A stretch of DNA of 16,357 nt from Candidatus Roizmanbacteria bacterium CG_4_9_14_0_2_um_filter_39_13 (GCA_002788865.1 PFSC01000041.1:1-16357), one strand, 5' to 3'; positions 8,305 to 16,017 are shown, counted from the stretch's first letter. Numbers and translations are program-made. The notes: generated by a model not told the origin, from the sequence alone.

Positions 8305-8748
8305 TCACGCCTTGCTCGTCTTAAAAACCTTCATAAATTCCCTAGGGGTAACAATTTTTGTTTTTCCTACCGACGTAAGTTCGAGGAGATCTTTATCAAG
8401 AGTAATAATATAGTTGGCTTTGGACTTAAGGGCAAGTGCTAAAAACATATTGTCATTTGGATCTCTTGATTCTTTTTCAAAATCAGTTTTTTTTGCAAAA
8501 ATTAGCTTTGCATTGTATTTGTACCAAACCATAAATTGCCCCACTCGTCTTTCATTATATTCTGGTAGTTTTTTTATGTTTTTTAAAGTTATCGTATTCC
8601 TTAGCTCTTCGTAAGTTTGATATGATACCGCAAACACAATATGACCCTTGCTTGCTTCTGTAATCACGTCACGCGTGTAGCTATTTCTGCGAGATACTAA
8701 ATGGGCAATAATGACAGAAGTATCCAATATGAGAAGTGGATTATTCAT
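8305..8748 (-). CDS. PIN-domain toxin (putative VapC-like RNase)
   Basis: PIN toxins are Mg-dependent RNases that cleave tRNA, rRNA or mRNA when freed from their antitoxin. The 147-residue product has the expected acidic residues: D9 in LLILDTSVII, E47/E48 in YEELRN, D97 and D100 in SRDPNDNMFLALA, and D118/D120 in ITLDKDLL. This arrangement matches the PIN family of toxin-antitoxin toxins. Its ATG overlaps the stop of the upstream antitoxin gene by eight bases, the usual coupling. The target RNA cannot be inferred. It is convergent with the orphan gene at 8040, and its stop is 25 bases from that gene's end. Confidence 0.88.
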   Translation of the reverse strand: MNNPLLILDTSVIIAHLVSRRNSYTRDVITEASKGHIVFAVSYQTYEELRNTITLKNIKKLPEYNERRVGQFMVWYKYNAKLIFAKKTDFEKESRDPNDNMFLALALKSKANYIITLDKDLLELTSVGKTKIVTPREFMKVFKTSKA

Positions 8749-8998
8749 TTAATGAATGCTTGTTTTTATTCCACCAAACTGCAAACTCATCCTCAGTCAT
8801 TCCACCACTATTTTTATCTAGTTCTTCAAAGTAATCTAACAAACTATTGTATAGTTTATCTGAAGTTTTTTTTGCAAGATCATTTATGGCCAATCGAATA
8901 ATTCCACTCTTATTGAGAGTTTTATATTCGAAGTTAATGAGATTCCAAGCTTTCGCCAACTCCTCATCCATCGATAGTTTTACTTGAAGTGTGTCCAT
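8741..8998 (-). CDS. Ribbon-helix-helix-type antitoxin
   Basis: The 85-residue product begins with a ribbon-like strand (LQVKLSMDEELAKAW) followed by two helices (NKSGIIRLAINDLAKK), consistent with a ribbon-helix-helix DNA-binding N-terminus. Its acidic C-terminal part (YFEELDKNSGGMTEDEFAVWW) would wrap and block the toxin. I chose the ATG at 8998 rather than the in-frame one at 9034 because a TTGACA-17-CATAAT promoter places the transcription start at 8998 and because the ribbon starts there. It overlaps the PIN toxin gene by eight bases. A perfect palindrome over its -10 box suggests that it represses its own operon. Confidence 0.75.
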   Translation of the reverse strand: MDTLQVKLSMDEELAKAWNLINFEYKTLNKSGIIRLAINDLAKKTSDKLYNSLLDYFEELDKNSGGMTEDEFAVWWNKNKHSLNE

Positions 8999-9005
8999 AT
9001 CACCT

Positions 9006-9034
9006 ATTATGCAGCATAATGCTACCTTTGTCAA
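9006..9034 (-). promoter_or_regulatory. Toxin-antitoxin promoter with overlapping palindromic operator
   Basis: On the minus strand TTGACA (9029-9034) and CATAAT (9006-9011) are exactly 17 bases apart, and the ATG starts seven bases after the -10 box. The palindrome ATTATGC-A-GCATAAT (9006-9020) is perfect, with seven-base arms, and covers the -10 box and part of the spacer. It is a good candidate for autoregulation by the antitoxin. The -35 box overlaps the stop codon of the TrpR-like gene. Confidence 0.7.
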
Positions 9035-9339
9035 ACTTTTTCCAACCTGTCCAGCACTTTTTTATATCCCCCACTTCCATTATTGAGCCAAAGGGCAACA
9101 CGAGTTACGGTAGTTGTGGATGTTTTCATTTTCTTTGCAATTGCTTCATAAGACATATCAGTCGTCTCGAGAAGTTTTGCTATTTCAAAGCGTCTGCCAA
9201 ATTCTTCAAGCTCCTTGGGTGTCAGAAGATCTCGTAACAAATTCAGACTTTCTTGAGTTGTTTGAACTTTTGCAAAAGCCTCTGCCAAAGCTTTCTCTTC
9301 GCTATTTTTTGCTTTATAAGGATTATATTGTGGTGCCAT
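9031..9339 (-). CDS. TrpR-family transcriptional regulator (YerC/HisR-like)
   Basis: The 102-residue product matches the small helical TrpR/YerC family: a helical core (LNLLRDLLTPKELEEFGRR, about 33-51), IAKLLETTDMSYEAIAKKMKTS, and a recognition helix STTTVTRVALWLNNG. TrpR-family YerC/HisR proteins have been predicted to control histidine genes in Gram-positive bacteria (from memory). The gene is divergent from the his operon, 80 bases from the his leader peptide, and a 12-bp palindrome with a GTTAAC centre sits in the his promoter. I infer that it represses the operon when histidine or a related ligand is plentiful. I chose the ATG at 9339 over the in-frame one at 9396: a TATAAT ends six bases before it, and family proteins begin near MAPQYNP. 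The toxin-antitoxin pair follows on the same strand. Confidence 0.85.
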   Translation of the reverse strand: MAPQYNPYKAKNSEEKALAEAFAKVQTTQESLNLLRDLLTPKELEEFGRRFEIAKLLETTDMSYEAIAKKMKTSTTTVTRVALWLNNGSGGYKKVLDRLEKV

Positions 9340-9345
9340 AAGTCT

Positions 9346-9351
9346 ATTATA
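9346..9351 (-). promoter_or_regulatory. Putative -10 box of the TrpR-like regulator gene
   Basis: A perfect TATAAT on the minus strand ends six bases before the chosen ATG at 9339, again placing the transcription start at the start codon. No strong -35 hexamer is seen at the right distance. The his operator palindrome at 9394-9405 is about 43 bases upstream, so strong autoregulation through that site is not obvious. Confidence 0.5.
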
Positions 9352-9383
9352 GCATTGGAATAGATATTGAATATTATAATTAC

Positions 9384-9412
9384 TTGACTTTAGCATGTTA
9401 ACATGTTAATAT
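9384..9412 (+). promoter_or_regulatory. his operon promoter with operator palindrome in the spacer
   Basis: TTGACT (9384-9389) and TAATAT (9407-9412) are exactly 17 bases apart. The spacer contains the perfect 12-bp palindrome CATGTTAACATG (9394-9405), where a bound dimer would exclude RNA polymerase. Its GTTAAC centre is the same as that of the Escherichia coli trp operator (CTAGTTAACTAG core, from memory), with different half-sites. The TrpR-like gene next to it is the obvious candidate ligand. Transcription should start at about 9419-9420, the leader-peptide ATG. Confidence 0.75.
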
Positions 9413-9419
9413 ATTCTGT

Positions 9420-9482
9420 ATGTTAGCTATTAATCAAATACAAAACGGAATAAACCATCATTACCTCGCTACTGCGGGGTAG
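9420..9482 (+). CDS. Putative histidine leader peptide
   Basis: A 20-codon frame begins ATG TTA GCT and ends AAC CAT CAT TAC CTC GCT ACT GCG GGG TAG, so it carries two adjacent histidine codons (9456-9461). The ATG lies seven bases after the -10 box, so the peptide would be read from a leaderless transcript. Its last codons are the 5' arm of an antiterminator (9472-9480) that can pair with the terminator's first arm. A ribosome stalled at either His codon would reach about 9468-9471 and leave that arm free. One finishing at the stop would cover it. With only two His codons it is weaker evidence than the seven of enterobacterial hisL, but position and geometry fit attenuation. Confidence 0.6.
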   Translation: MLAINQIQNGINHHYLATAG

Positions 9483-9537
9483 ATTTTGTGGGCAACACTT
9501 GATCTTTTACACCCCGCAGACAGCGGGGTTTTTCTTT
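9472..9537 (+). terminator. his attenuator: intrinsic terminator with competing antiterminator
   Basis: The terminator stem is ACCCCGC (9511-9517) with GCGGGGT (9523-9529), loop AGACA, followed by TTTTCTTT. The upstream segment CTGCGGGGT (9472-9480) is a perfect nine-base complement of ACCCCGCAG (9511-9519) and would form the antiterminator. The two folds exclude each other because both use 9511-9517. The gap to hisG is 33 bases. Without a ribosome on the leader the antiterminator forms first, so termination would need a ribosome at the leader stop codon. Confidence 0.8.
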
Positions 9538-9570
9538 GGCCTTTATGACATTACTTAATTATCAAACAAT

Positions 9571-10446
9571 ATGAAACCAAATTTCCAAAATAACAATCTG
9601 AAAATCGCAATTCAAAAGAATGGGAGACTCACGGCAGACACCCTTTTATTCTTGAAAAAGGCAGGACTAGAGATTGATACTGATGGTCAAAAACTCTATG
9701 CCAAATGCTGGAATTATCCTCTTGATATTATTTTTGTACGTGACGATGATATTCCAGATTTTGTCCAAAACAAATCAGTTGATCTGGGCATAGTTGGAGA
9801 AAATGTACTGTATGAAAAAAATGCTTGTGTAGAATCTAAGATGAAATTTAATTTTGGTTTATGTAGTCTGGTTGTTGCAGTGCCTCGAGATTCTCAAATT
9901 TTTAATGAAGCTGATTTTCAAGACAAAACCATTGCAACCTCATATCCTCTCACTGTTGCAAAATATTTTAAAGAAAAAAATATCAAAGTTACTATTGTTA
10001 AAGTAACAGGATCAGTCGAGCTCTCCCCTGCTCTTGGGTTATCTGCAGGGATTGCCGATCTCTCTTCAACGGGAAGCACACTGGCCATTAGTGATCTCCG
10101 GACCATTGCAAAAATCTACGACTCTCAGGCCGTCCTTATTTCTCGCCAAGATGGAAATATAAAAAAGATCGAGCTGATAAAAAAACTCATATTTCGATTT
10201 CAATCTGTTTTGACTGCGCAAAAATATAAATACGTCATGATGAATGCACCAAAAAACAAACTCAAACAAATTATTCAAATTGCTCCAGGTTTAAAAAGTC
10301 CAACCATTTCAAGCCTGGCAAAACAAGACTGGGTCTCTATTCAAACTGTCATCGAAGAAGATGTATTTTGGGAAAAAGTTTCGAAAATTAAAGATGCCGG
10401 AGCTTCAGGAATCATTGTGTTACCCATTGAAAAAATAATTGCCTAA
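9571..10446 (+). CDS. hisG: ATP phosphoribosyltransferase, long form
   Basis: It catalyses the first step of histidine synthesis, joining ATP and PRPP to give phosphoribosyl-ATP. The 291-residue length and the C-terminal domain (about 200-291) identify the long HisG form, which needs no HisZ. Visible motifs are IAIQKNGRL (12-20), DLGIVGENVLYE (71-82) and ATSYPLTVAKYF, the SVELSPALGLSAGIADLSSTG PRPP-binding region (about 148-168), and the ACT-like tail YVMMNAPKNKLKQI...ASGIIVLPIEKII, the usual site of histidine feedback inhibition. It is the first enzyme gene after the attenuator. A nine-codon frame (9545-9574) ends in an ATGA overlap with its start. No Shine-Dalgarno sequence is seen. Confidence 0.96.
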   Translation: MKPNFQNNNLKIAIQKNGRLTADTLLFLKKAGLEIDTDGQKLYAKCWNYPLDIIFVRDDDIPDFVQNKSVDLGIVGENVLYEKNACVESKMKFNFGLCSLVVAVPRDSQIFNEADFQDKTIATSYPLTVAKYFKEKNIKVTIVKVTGSVELSPALGLSAGIADLSSTGSTLAISDLRTIAKIYDSQAVLISRQDGNIKKIELIKKLIFRFQSVLTAQKYKYVMMNAPKNKLKQIIQIAPGLKSPTISSLAKQDWVSIQTVIEEDVFWEKVSKIKDAGASGIIVLPIEKIIA

Positions 10447-10448
10447 CT

Positions 10449-10517
10449 ATGAAAATTCAAATATTGTCAAAACTATCCTATCAAGAAAAAACTAGAGTTA
10501 TGAAAAAGAAGTCGTGA
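10449..10517 (+). pseudogene. Displaced N-terminal segment of hisD (out of frame)
   Basis: An ATG two bases after the hisG stop opens a frame reading MKIQILSKLSYQEKTRVMKK and then stops at TGA (10515-10517). Its composition matches the usual start of histidinol dehydrogenase. The main hisD frame, read upstream of its GTG at 10543, continues in family-like fashion as RSRENIDDVIPIVKQ back to 10507. A single extra base within about 10503-10514, an A-rich tract, would therefore join the two. Either this is a sequence or assembly error, or a real frameshift mutation, or, less likely, programmed shifting at the tcg-tga site. Confidence 0.65.
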
Positions 10518-10542
10518 AAATATTGACGACGTAATCCCTATT

Positions 10543-11745
10543 GTGAAACAAATTATTTCTGACGTAAAGACAGATGGAGACGTTGCTTTGAAAAAATACA
10601 CAAAAAAATTTGATAAAGTCGAGATACAAAATATTCTGGTTTCAAATAAAGATATAAAAAAAGCATATGGTCAAGTCGATAATAAAACCATTTTGGCGCT
10701 AAAACAGACAGCCAAAAATATTCAATTATTCCAAAAGGCTCAACTCAAAAAAAGAAAACGTACAATGGTAAAAACGGAAAATGGAATATCAGTATGGCAA
10801 GAATGGCGACCTATTAAAACCATTGGGCTTTATATTCCAGGAGGAAAAGCCGCATATCCATCGACTGTACTTATGACGGCAATCCCTGCAAAAATAGCTG
10901 GATGCTTGAGGATCGTAATGGTGTCGCCACCTGATTTATCTGGAAAAATAAATCCAAATATTCTTGTCGCTGCAGACATCGCGGGAATAAACGAAATATA
11001 TTCAGTTGGTGGCGCACAAGCTATTGCTGCACTTGCCTATGGCACAAAAACAATTCCCAAAGTTTCTAAAATATTTGGACCAGGAAATAGATTTGTAGCT
11101 TCTGCAAAAGTACTGGTTTCTCAAGATGTTGCAATCGATATGCCGGCAGGACCGTCTGAGATCTTCATTATTGCTGACGAATCTGCAAATCCAGCATTTA
11201 TCGCAGCAGATCTTCTTGCAGATGGAGAACATGCTGAGGATTCAGCCTGTGTACTGGTGACAACATCGCAAGAAATTGCAGAAAAGACTATTGCCGAAAT
11301 CAAAACACAGCTCAAAACTCTGAGTACCGCAGATCGCATTCGAGCGTCTTTGAAAAATTACGGACTTATTGCGATTTCAAAAAATATGGATGAAGCGATC
11401 AAGTTTGCAAATAACTATGCTCCGGAACATTTAGAGATCATGACAAAAGACAATCTCTTAGTGGTTGCGCAGATTAATAATGTGGGATCAATATTTTTAG
11501 GAGACTGGACAAGTAAGTCGAGTGGTGATTATGCCACTGGTGCAAATCACGTCCTACCAACCGGTGGTATGGCCAAAATGTACGCACCACTCGGCGTCGA
11601 AGCATTTGGGAGATGGATAGAAGTTCAGAAGTGTACAAAAAGTGGGTTAAAAGCTATTCAAACATCAATAGGAGTCCTTTCAGATGCAGAAGGCTTGCCA
11701 GCCCACAAAGTATCAACAGAGATACGATTTACAAGTTTTAAATAA
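10543..11745 (+). CDS. hisD: Histidinol dehydrogenase (N-terminus apparently frameshifted)
   Basis: It oxidises L-histidinol to L-histidine in two NAD-dependent steps, with zinc. From the GTG at 10543 the product is 400 residues; with the displaced segment at 10449 it would be about 431, the family norm. Conserved blocks are YIPGGKAAYPSTVLM (97-111), GGAQAIAALAYGT, the FGPGNRFVASAK block, PAGPSEI (201-207), the base pair E295-H296 in YAPEHLEI, D329 in SGDYATGANHVLPTGG and H388 in GLPAHK. At the zinc site the usual glutamine of LLxQxEH is aspartate here (D227 in LLADGEH); H230, D329 and H388 are kept. The GTG is the first standard start in frame, so a shortened protein is possible. hisC follows four bases later. 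Confidence 0.9.
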   Translation: MKQIISDVKTDGDVALKKYTKKFDKVEIQNILVSNKDIKKAYGQVDNKTILALKQTAKNIQLFQKAQLKKRKRTMVKTENGISVWQEWRPIKTIGLYIPGGKAAYPSTVLMTAIPAKIAGCLRIVMVSPPDLSGKINPNILVAADIAGINEIYSVGGAQAIAALAYGTKTIPKVSKIFGPGNRFVASAKVLVSQDVAIDMPAGPSEIFIIADESANPAFIAADLLADGEHAEDSACVLVTTSQEIAEKTIAEIKTQLKTLSTADRIRASLKNYGLIAISKNMDEAIKFANNYAPEHLEIMTKDNLLVVAQINNVGSIFLGDWTSKSSGDYATGANHVLPTGGMAKMYAPLGVEAFGRWIEVQKCTKSGLKAIQTSIGVLSDAEGLPAHKVSTEIRFTSFK

Positions 11746-11749
11746 AATT

Positions 11750-12817
11750 ATGAATTACACCGACAAGTACTTATCGGAAATGGCTAAAAAACTCACTCCG
11801 TATGAGTGGGAATCCAATGTGCCGGAGGATATATTGCGTTTTGACACTAATACGCTTCCTGTTCCTCCACCATGCCTTGAATCGTTTATCAATGACCTCA
11901 AGATAAAATGTCCGATAAATGAGTACGGCGATCCTTCCTATACGAAACTAAAAGGACTAATTACTGGATATGAATGTTTTGAAAAAGAAATGATAACAGT
12001 AACAAACAGCGGAGATGAGGCATTGGATATTGTTACGAAAGCAGTTCTCAACCCTAGAGATTTTTTTATTATTCAACCGCCGACATATGAAATGTTCCGT
12101 ATTCAGTCCGAGATCAATCGTGGGGTGGCTATCCAAGTGCCTCTAACTCAGACTTTTGCAATTGATTTGAATAGGCTTCTGAAGACCATAAAAGAGAAAC
12201 AACCCAAAATTGTATTTATATGCAATCCCAACAATCCAACAGGGACGGTGACATCCACTGAATATATTGAGAAGATTTTGAAAAATTCAACAGGAGTTGT
12301 TCTGGTTGATGAGGTATATCGGGAATTTTATGGAAAAACATCGGTTTTGCTTCTCAAAAAGTATGATAATCTCGTTATTCTTCGAAGTTTCTCAAAATTC
12401 GGAGGAATGGCTGGGGCACGTATCGGATACCTTATGGCAAGTTCCAAACTTTCTCAAGTGTTTGATGCCATTCGTCTTCCTATGGGAGTAAGCTGGTTTT
12501 CCTATAAATTTGCAGAGCTTCTTCTTGAAAAAAATACCGCATGGATCAAGTCACAATCTCAGATGATCATGCGTGAACGATCTCGATTGACAAAAGAATT
12601 AACAGAACTTGGACTCAATGTTGTGCCATCTCAAGCGAACTTTCTTTTAGTCAAAGTTGGAGATAAAGCAAAAGAATTGTATGAAAAACTAAAAGACAAT
12701 AATATTCTCGTTCGAGATAGAAGCAACAAGCCATATTTGGAAGGATGTCTACGTGTCACTGTTCGCAATCGAGAGCAGAATAATCAATTAATTAAAAGTT
12801 TAAGAAATATTATATGA
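11750..12817 (+). CDS. hisC: Histidinol-phosphate aminotransferase
   Basis: It is a PLP-dependent fold-type I transaminase that turns imidazole acetol phosphate and glutamate into histidinol phosphate. Visible motifs are NEYGDPSYTKLKGLI (about 57-71), TNSGDEALDIV (84-94), the CNPNNPTGTV loop (about 157-166), VDEVYREFYG, and the PLP lysine K216 in RSFSKFGGMAGARIGY. The C-terminus ends with LRVTVRNREQN. Length 355 is typical. I chose the ATG at 11750, four bases after hisD, rather than an in-frame ATG at 11684 inside hisD, because family homology begins near here. Its stop overlaps the next ATG (ATGA). Confidence 0.95.
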   Translation: MNYTDKYLSEMAKKLTPYEWESNVPEDILRFDTNTLPVPPPCLESFINDLKIKCPINEYGDPSYTKLKGLITGYECFEKEMITVTNSGDEALDIVTKAVLNPRDFFIIQPPTYEMFRIQSEINRGVAIQVPLTQTFAIDLNRLLKTIKEKQPKIVFICNPNNPTGTVTSTEYIEKILKNSTGVVLVDEVYREFYGKTSVLLLKKYDNLVILRSFSKFGGMAGARIGYLMASSKLSQVFDAIRLPMGVSWFSYKFAELLLEKNTAWIKSQSQMIMRERSRLTKELTELGLNVVPSQANFLLVKVGDKAKELYEKLKDNNILVRDRSNKPYLEGCLRVTVRNREQNNQLIKSLRNII

Positions 12818-13455
12818 AAGTAACATATGACGGTTTGATTTTTGACATGGATGGGGTTTTGGTAGATATATCCAAATCATATCGTGAAGCGATAAGACAG
12901 ACTACTAGTTATTTTTTAGAAAGAAGCGTTTTGATGTCTGAGGTTGATGAGATAAAAAACACAGTAGGAATGAACAATGACTGGGATGCAACATACGCAT
13001 TAATAAATAATCCAAATATATCTTATGAAGGAGTTAAATCATATTTCCAATCCATATATTTAGATAATGGTCAAAAATCTGGATTAATCAATAATGAAAA
13101 ACTATTGATATCAAAGCAAAAAGTACAATCACTAAAAAATAAGTATAAAAAATTGGGAATTGCCACAGGACGACCAAAAAAAGAAGCTGAATATGTAATC
13201 AACAAAAATAAGTTAATTGAAATATTTGACTGCATTATTGCTTTGGAAGATGTCGAAAATAGCAAACCGTCACCCGACTCCATACTCATGGTTATTGAAA
13301 AACTCAATTTAAAACAAACTGTGTATATTGGCGATAGTCCCAGCGATGTGATTGCAGCAGAGAGAGCCAAAATACCTTCTATTTTTGTGGGGAAACAAAC
13401 TATTGGCACGATTCGATTCCAAACAATGTTAGAAGTTGTTCAATATTTATTATGA
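12814..13455 (+). CDS. HAD-superfamily phosphatase, probable histidinol-phosphate phosphatase
   Basis: The 213-residue protein carries all four HAD motifs: D11-M-D13 in LIFDMDGVLVD, T118 in GIATGRP, K151 in SKPSPD and D174/D178 in YIGDSPSDV. A helical cap lies between about 18 and 95, as in subfamily I. HAD phosphatases hydrolyse phosphate esters through an aspartyl-phosphate. It sits between hisC and hisB and shares ATGA overlaps with both. No other histidinol-phosphatase gene (HisB-N, HisJ/PHP or inositol-monophosphatase-like HisN) is in the operon, so I infer that it performs this step. The enzyme family is seen in the sequence; the substrate is inference from context. Its codons are rather AT-rich compared with its neighbours. 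Confidence 0.85.
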   Translation: MKVTYDGLIFDMDGVLVDISKSYREAIRQTTSYFLERSVLMSEVDEIKNTVGMNNDWDATYALINNPNISYEGVKSYFQSIYLDNGQKSGLINNEKLLISKQKVQSLKNKYKKLGIATGRPKKEAEYVINKNKLIEIFDCIIALEDVENSKPSPDSILMVIEKLNLKQTVYIGDSPSDVIAAERAKIPSIFVGKQTIGTIRFQTMLEVVQYLL

Positions 13456-14048
13456 AAAGGACAGCTAAGGCAATGAGGAAAACAAACGAAACCGAGATAT
13501 CTATGTTTTTGAATCTTGATGGCATCGGAGAGAGAAAAATCGAAACGCCCGTTGGATTTCTCAATCACATGCTTGACTTGTTTACAAAGCATGGATTGTT
13601 TGATTTGGAGATCAACGCAACTGGTGATAACAAACTTTATAACGATGAACACCACGTTGTTGAGGACATTGGAATTGTGCTTGGTCAAGCTTTTGCTCAA
13701 GCTCTGGGAGACAAGAAAGGAATCAACCGATATGGTTTTTTTATCCTTCCTATGGATGAAGCGATAGCGACGATAGCAATTGATTTTGCCAGACGGTATG
13801 CCTTCACCCTGCAATGTGACTTTGTGAGAGAAAAGGTCGGTGATCTGAGTACTGAGCTTGTCTATGATTTCTGGGATGCTTTTGCTCAGAATGCAAAGGC
13901 TAATGTTTTTATTAAAGTTGAAAATGGAAGAAACGATCACCACAAAATCGAGTCCATTTTCAAAGCAATGGCAAGAGCAATTCGAATGGCTTGCGAGCTA
14001 GATGGTCGCAACTTATCATCAATTCCATCGACGAAAGGAATCCTATGA
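13452..14048 (+). CDS. hisB: Imidazoleglycerol-phosphate dehydratase
   Basis: It is a manganese-dependent dehydratase making imidazole acetol phosphate from imidazole glycerol phosphate. The 198-residue product is the monofunctional form without the N-terminal phosphatase domain. Metal and active-site motifs are visible: GFLNHMLD (35-42), DEHHVVEDIGIVLGQA (65-80), the MDEA of strand 3 (101-104), RNDHHKIESIFKAMARA (160-176) and the terminal STKG. The start at 13452 is supported by the ATGA overlap and the RTAKAMRKTNETEI beginning typical of the family. The split of phosphatase (upstream HAD gene) and dehydratase suits the operon. Its stop overlaps the hisH ATG. Confidence 0.96.
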   Translation: MKRTAKAMRKTNETEISMFLNLDGIGERKIETPVGFLNHMLDLFTKHGLFDLEINATGDNKLYNDEHHVVEDIGIVLGQAFAQALGDKKGINRYGFFILPMDEAIATIAIDFARRYAFTLQCDFVREKVGDLSTELVYDFWDAFAQNAKANVFIKVENGRNDHHKIESIFKAMARAIRMACELDGRNLSSIPSTKGIL

Positions 14049-14656
14049 TAGCCATCATTGATTACGGTATAAATAATTTGGATAGCGTGGAAAATGCCTT
14101 AGATAAATTAGGCGCACCTTCTATCGTTACAAACGATGCAACAACAATCCAAAGCGCCGACGTCCTGATCTTGCCTGGCGTCGGCGCTGCATGTGAGGGA
14201 ATGAAAAATTTGAAAAAACTGAATCTAGACAAGGTCATTATTTCTGAAGTCAATAAAGGAAAACCAATTCTTGGCATTTGTCTTGGAATGCAACTTCTCT
14301 TGAGCAAGAGCGAGGAAGGCGATGTCGACTGTCTCGACCTCATCAAAGGTAGCGTTAATAAATTCGACTCAAAAAATAAAATTCCTCAGATCGGATGGAA
14401 TAACGTATCTTTTAATGATGCAAATCGTGCTTCAAATCTGAAAGCCGGAATTCCAAATAATAGCTATTTCTATTTTGTCCACAGTTATTACTGTATTCCA
14501 ACAGATGCAAACATATCACTCGGCATAACTTCTTATGGATTGGACTACTGCAGTATTTTTGCAAAAAATAATATTGTCGGCGTCCAATTCCACCCTGAAA
14601 AAAGCGGAGCAGTTGGATTCCAACTGTTAAAAAATGTTATCAATTATTTTAATTAA
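14045..14656 (+). CDS. hisH: Imidazole glycerol phosphate synthase, glutaminase subunit
   Basis: HisH hydrolyses glutamine and channels ammonia to HisF in the IGP synthase complex. It is a class I glutamine amidotransferase with the triad C79 (LGICLGMQLL), H183 and E185 (VGVQFHPEKSG). The oxyanion-region motif PGVGA (44-48) is present. Length 203 is normal. I chose the ATG at 14045, which overlaps the hisB stop, over an upstream in-frame ATG at 13991 because the family begins MIAIIDYG. Upstream AAAGGAA is one of the few Shine-Dalgarno-like sequences in the window. The partner hisF begins two bases after its stop; hisA, often between them, is absent. Confidence 0.96.
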   Translation: MIAIIDYGINNLDSVENALDKLGAPSIVTNDATTIQSADVLILPGVGAACEGMKNLKKLNLDKVIISEVNKGKPILGICLGMQLLLSKSEEGDVDCLDLIKGSVNKFDSKNKIPQIGWNNVSFNDANRASNLKAGIPNNSYFYFVHSYYCIPTDANISLGITSYGLDYCSIFAKNNIVGVQFHPEKSGAVGFQLLKNVINYFN

Positions 14657-14658
14657 TT

Positions 14659-15414
14659 ATGTTAACCAAACGAATCATTCCTTGTCTAGACATGACAGAA
14701 GGGAAGGTGGTCAAAGGTATTCAGTTTGTTAATTTTCGCGATGCTGGCGATCCTGTGGAACTGGCCAAAAAATATGATGACCAAGGAGCTGACGAACTGG
14801 TGTTTCTTGATATCACTGCAACGGTTGATAACCGAAACATATTGCTTGATGTGGTAAAAAGAACTGCCAAAGAAGTAACAATTCCCTTTACCGTTGGTGG
14901 TGGTATACGTACAAAAAAAGACATGCAACTGGTTTTGCGAGCAGGCGCAGACAAAGTAGGCGTCAATACGGGAGCGTTCAAAAGACCCTCTCTGATATCC
15001 GAATGTGCCCAATCATTTGGAACTCAATGTGTGGTTTTATCCCTTGATGCCAAACGTATCGGAAATCAATGGAATGTGATAATCAATGGAGGACAGACTG
15101 ATACCGGGATGCCGGCTATAGAATGGGCACAACGAGCAGTAAAGCTTGGTGCTGGTGAGATATTGCTCACCAGTATAGACGCCGATGGTATGAGACAAGG
15201 ATTTGATATAGCGTTGACTAAGGCGGTTACAAAAGTAGTCAATGTGCCAATTATCGCGTCAGGTGGAGCAGGAAAACTTGCAGATTTTAAAGATATATTT
15301 ATTGAAGGAAAAGCAGACGCTGCACTTGCCGCTTCTCTTTTTCATTTCGGAGAGCTGACAATAAAAGATGTCAAAAAATATTTGACTGATCATAACATTT
15401 TAGTTCGATCATGA
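14659..15414 (+). CDS. hisF: Imidazole glycerol phosphate synthase, cyclase subunit
   Basis: HisF is a TIM barrel that uses ammonia from HisH to convert PRFAR into imidazole glycerol phosphate and AICAR. The catalytic aspartates D11 (RIIPCLDMTEGKVVKG) and D130 (VVLSLDAKR) are at the canonical positions. Other HisF signatures are FRDAGDPVELAKKYDDQGAD (26-45), the TVGGGIR phosphate loop (78-84) and the second phosphate loop ASGGAGK. The length of 251 is standard. Sequence details are of HisF rather than HisA, so it does not replace the missing HisA by appearance. Its stop overlaps the hisI ATG. Confidence 0.97.
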   Translation: MLTKRIIPCLDMTEGKVVKGIQFVNFRDAGDPVELAKKYDDQGADELVFLDITATVDNRNILLDVVKRTAKEVTIPFTVGGGIRTKKDMQLVLRAGADKVGVNTGAFKRPSLISECAQSFGTQCVVLSLDAKRIGNQWNVIINGGQTDTGMPAIEWAQRAVKLGAGEILLTSIDADGMRQGFDIALTKAVTKVVNVPIIASGGAGKLADFKDIFIEGKADAALAASLFHFGELTIKDVKKYLTDHNILVRS

Positions 15415-15701
15415 AACTCACACCAGCCATAATTCAAGACGCCAAAACTCGAAACGTGTATATGCTCGGGTTTATGAATGATGAAGCCTTTACGCTAACA
15501 AAGCAAACGGGTTATGTATATTTTTGGAGTCGAAAACGTAAAAAAATCTGGAAAAAGGGAGAAACCTCAGGCAATGTTTTGAAAGTTCTATCAATGCATG
15601 AAGACTGTGATAAAGACACACTTCTTATTCAAGTCAACTTAATTGGTTCATGTGTCTGTCACACGGGGAATATTACTTGTTTTAAAAAGATAAACCAATG
15701 A
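15411..15701 (+). CDS. hisI: Phosphoribosyl-AMP cyclohydrolase
   Basis: It opens the purine ring of phosphoribosyl-AMP, the third step of the pathway. The 96-residue product is compact, shorter than the usual 105-130. The metal motifs are visible: the magnesium-type D65-C66-D67-K-D69 (HEDCDKDT) and zinc-type cysteines C66, C83 and C90 (VCHTGNITC). The family signature FWSRKRKKIWKKGETSGN (38-55) and GFMNDEA (20-26) are intact. The N-terminus is trimmed compared with the usual dGL(v/i)PA start. It is a separate gene from hisE, with an ATGA overlap on both sides. Confidence 0.95.
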   Translation: MKLTPAIIQDAKTRNVYMLGFMNDEAFTLTKQTGYVYFWSRKRKKIWKKGETSGNVLKVLSMHEDCDKDTLLIQVNLIGSCVCHTGNITCFKKINQ

Positions 15702-15982
15702 CTCTTGAAAAACTCTATTCCATAATCAAAGATCGTGCACAAAATGGTTTTTCTGACTCGTATGTTGCTTCTTTGGTAAAAAGGGGGGAAGATCGAGTGA
15801 TTCAGAAGGTTGGTGAAGAAGCAATAGAGGTGGTGATTGCGATGAAAGGAACAGATAAAAAAGAAATGATTGCAGAGACATCAGACCTCATCTTTCATTT
15901 ATTAATACTATTATGTTTTCAAAAAATTAGCGTTGAAGAAATATATGAAGAACTTGAAAAACGAAGTCAAAAATCAGAATAA
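15698..15982 (+). CDS. hisE: Phosphoribosyl-ATP pyrophosphohydrolase
   Basis: It removes pyrophosphate from phosphoribosyl-ATP, the second step. The 94-residue all-helical MazG-like protein has the signature acidic residues in VIQKVGEEAIEVVIAMKG (34-51) and ETSDLIFHLLILL (60-72), typical of HisE metal binding. It is the last gene of the operon and overlaps hisI by four bases. No clear intrinsic terminator follows; the next 35 bases are AT-rich and a heptamer repeat, and a convergent gene then begins on the minus strand. Confidence 0.94.
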   Translation: MTLEKLYSIIKDRAQNGFSDSYVASLVKRGEDRVIQKVGEEAIEVVIAMKGTDKKEMIAETSDLIFHLLILLCFQKISVEEIYEELEKRSQKSE

Positions 15983-15989
15983 TTAATAA

Positions 15990-16017
15990 TTTCACGTTTC
16001 ACGCTACACGTTACACG
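15990..16017. repeat. Four tandem heptamers of the type TTTCACG/TTACACG
   Basis: The segment reads TTTCACG, TTTCACG, CTACACG, TTACACG in tandem, with consensus near TTWCACG. A related run CTTCACG, TTATACG, TTACACA is at 3424-3444 in the rpsO-pnp gap. It lies in the short gap between the convergent hisE and the membrane-protein gene, touching the latter's stop codon. No function is assigned. Confidence 0.7.
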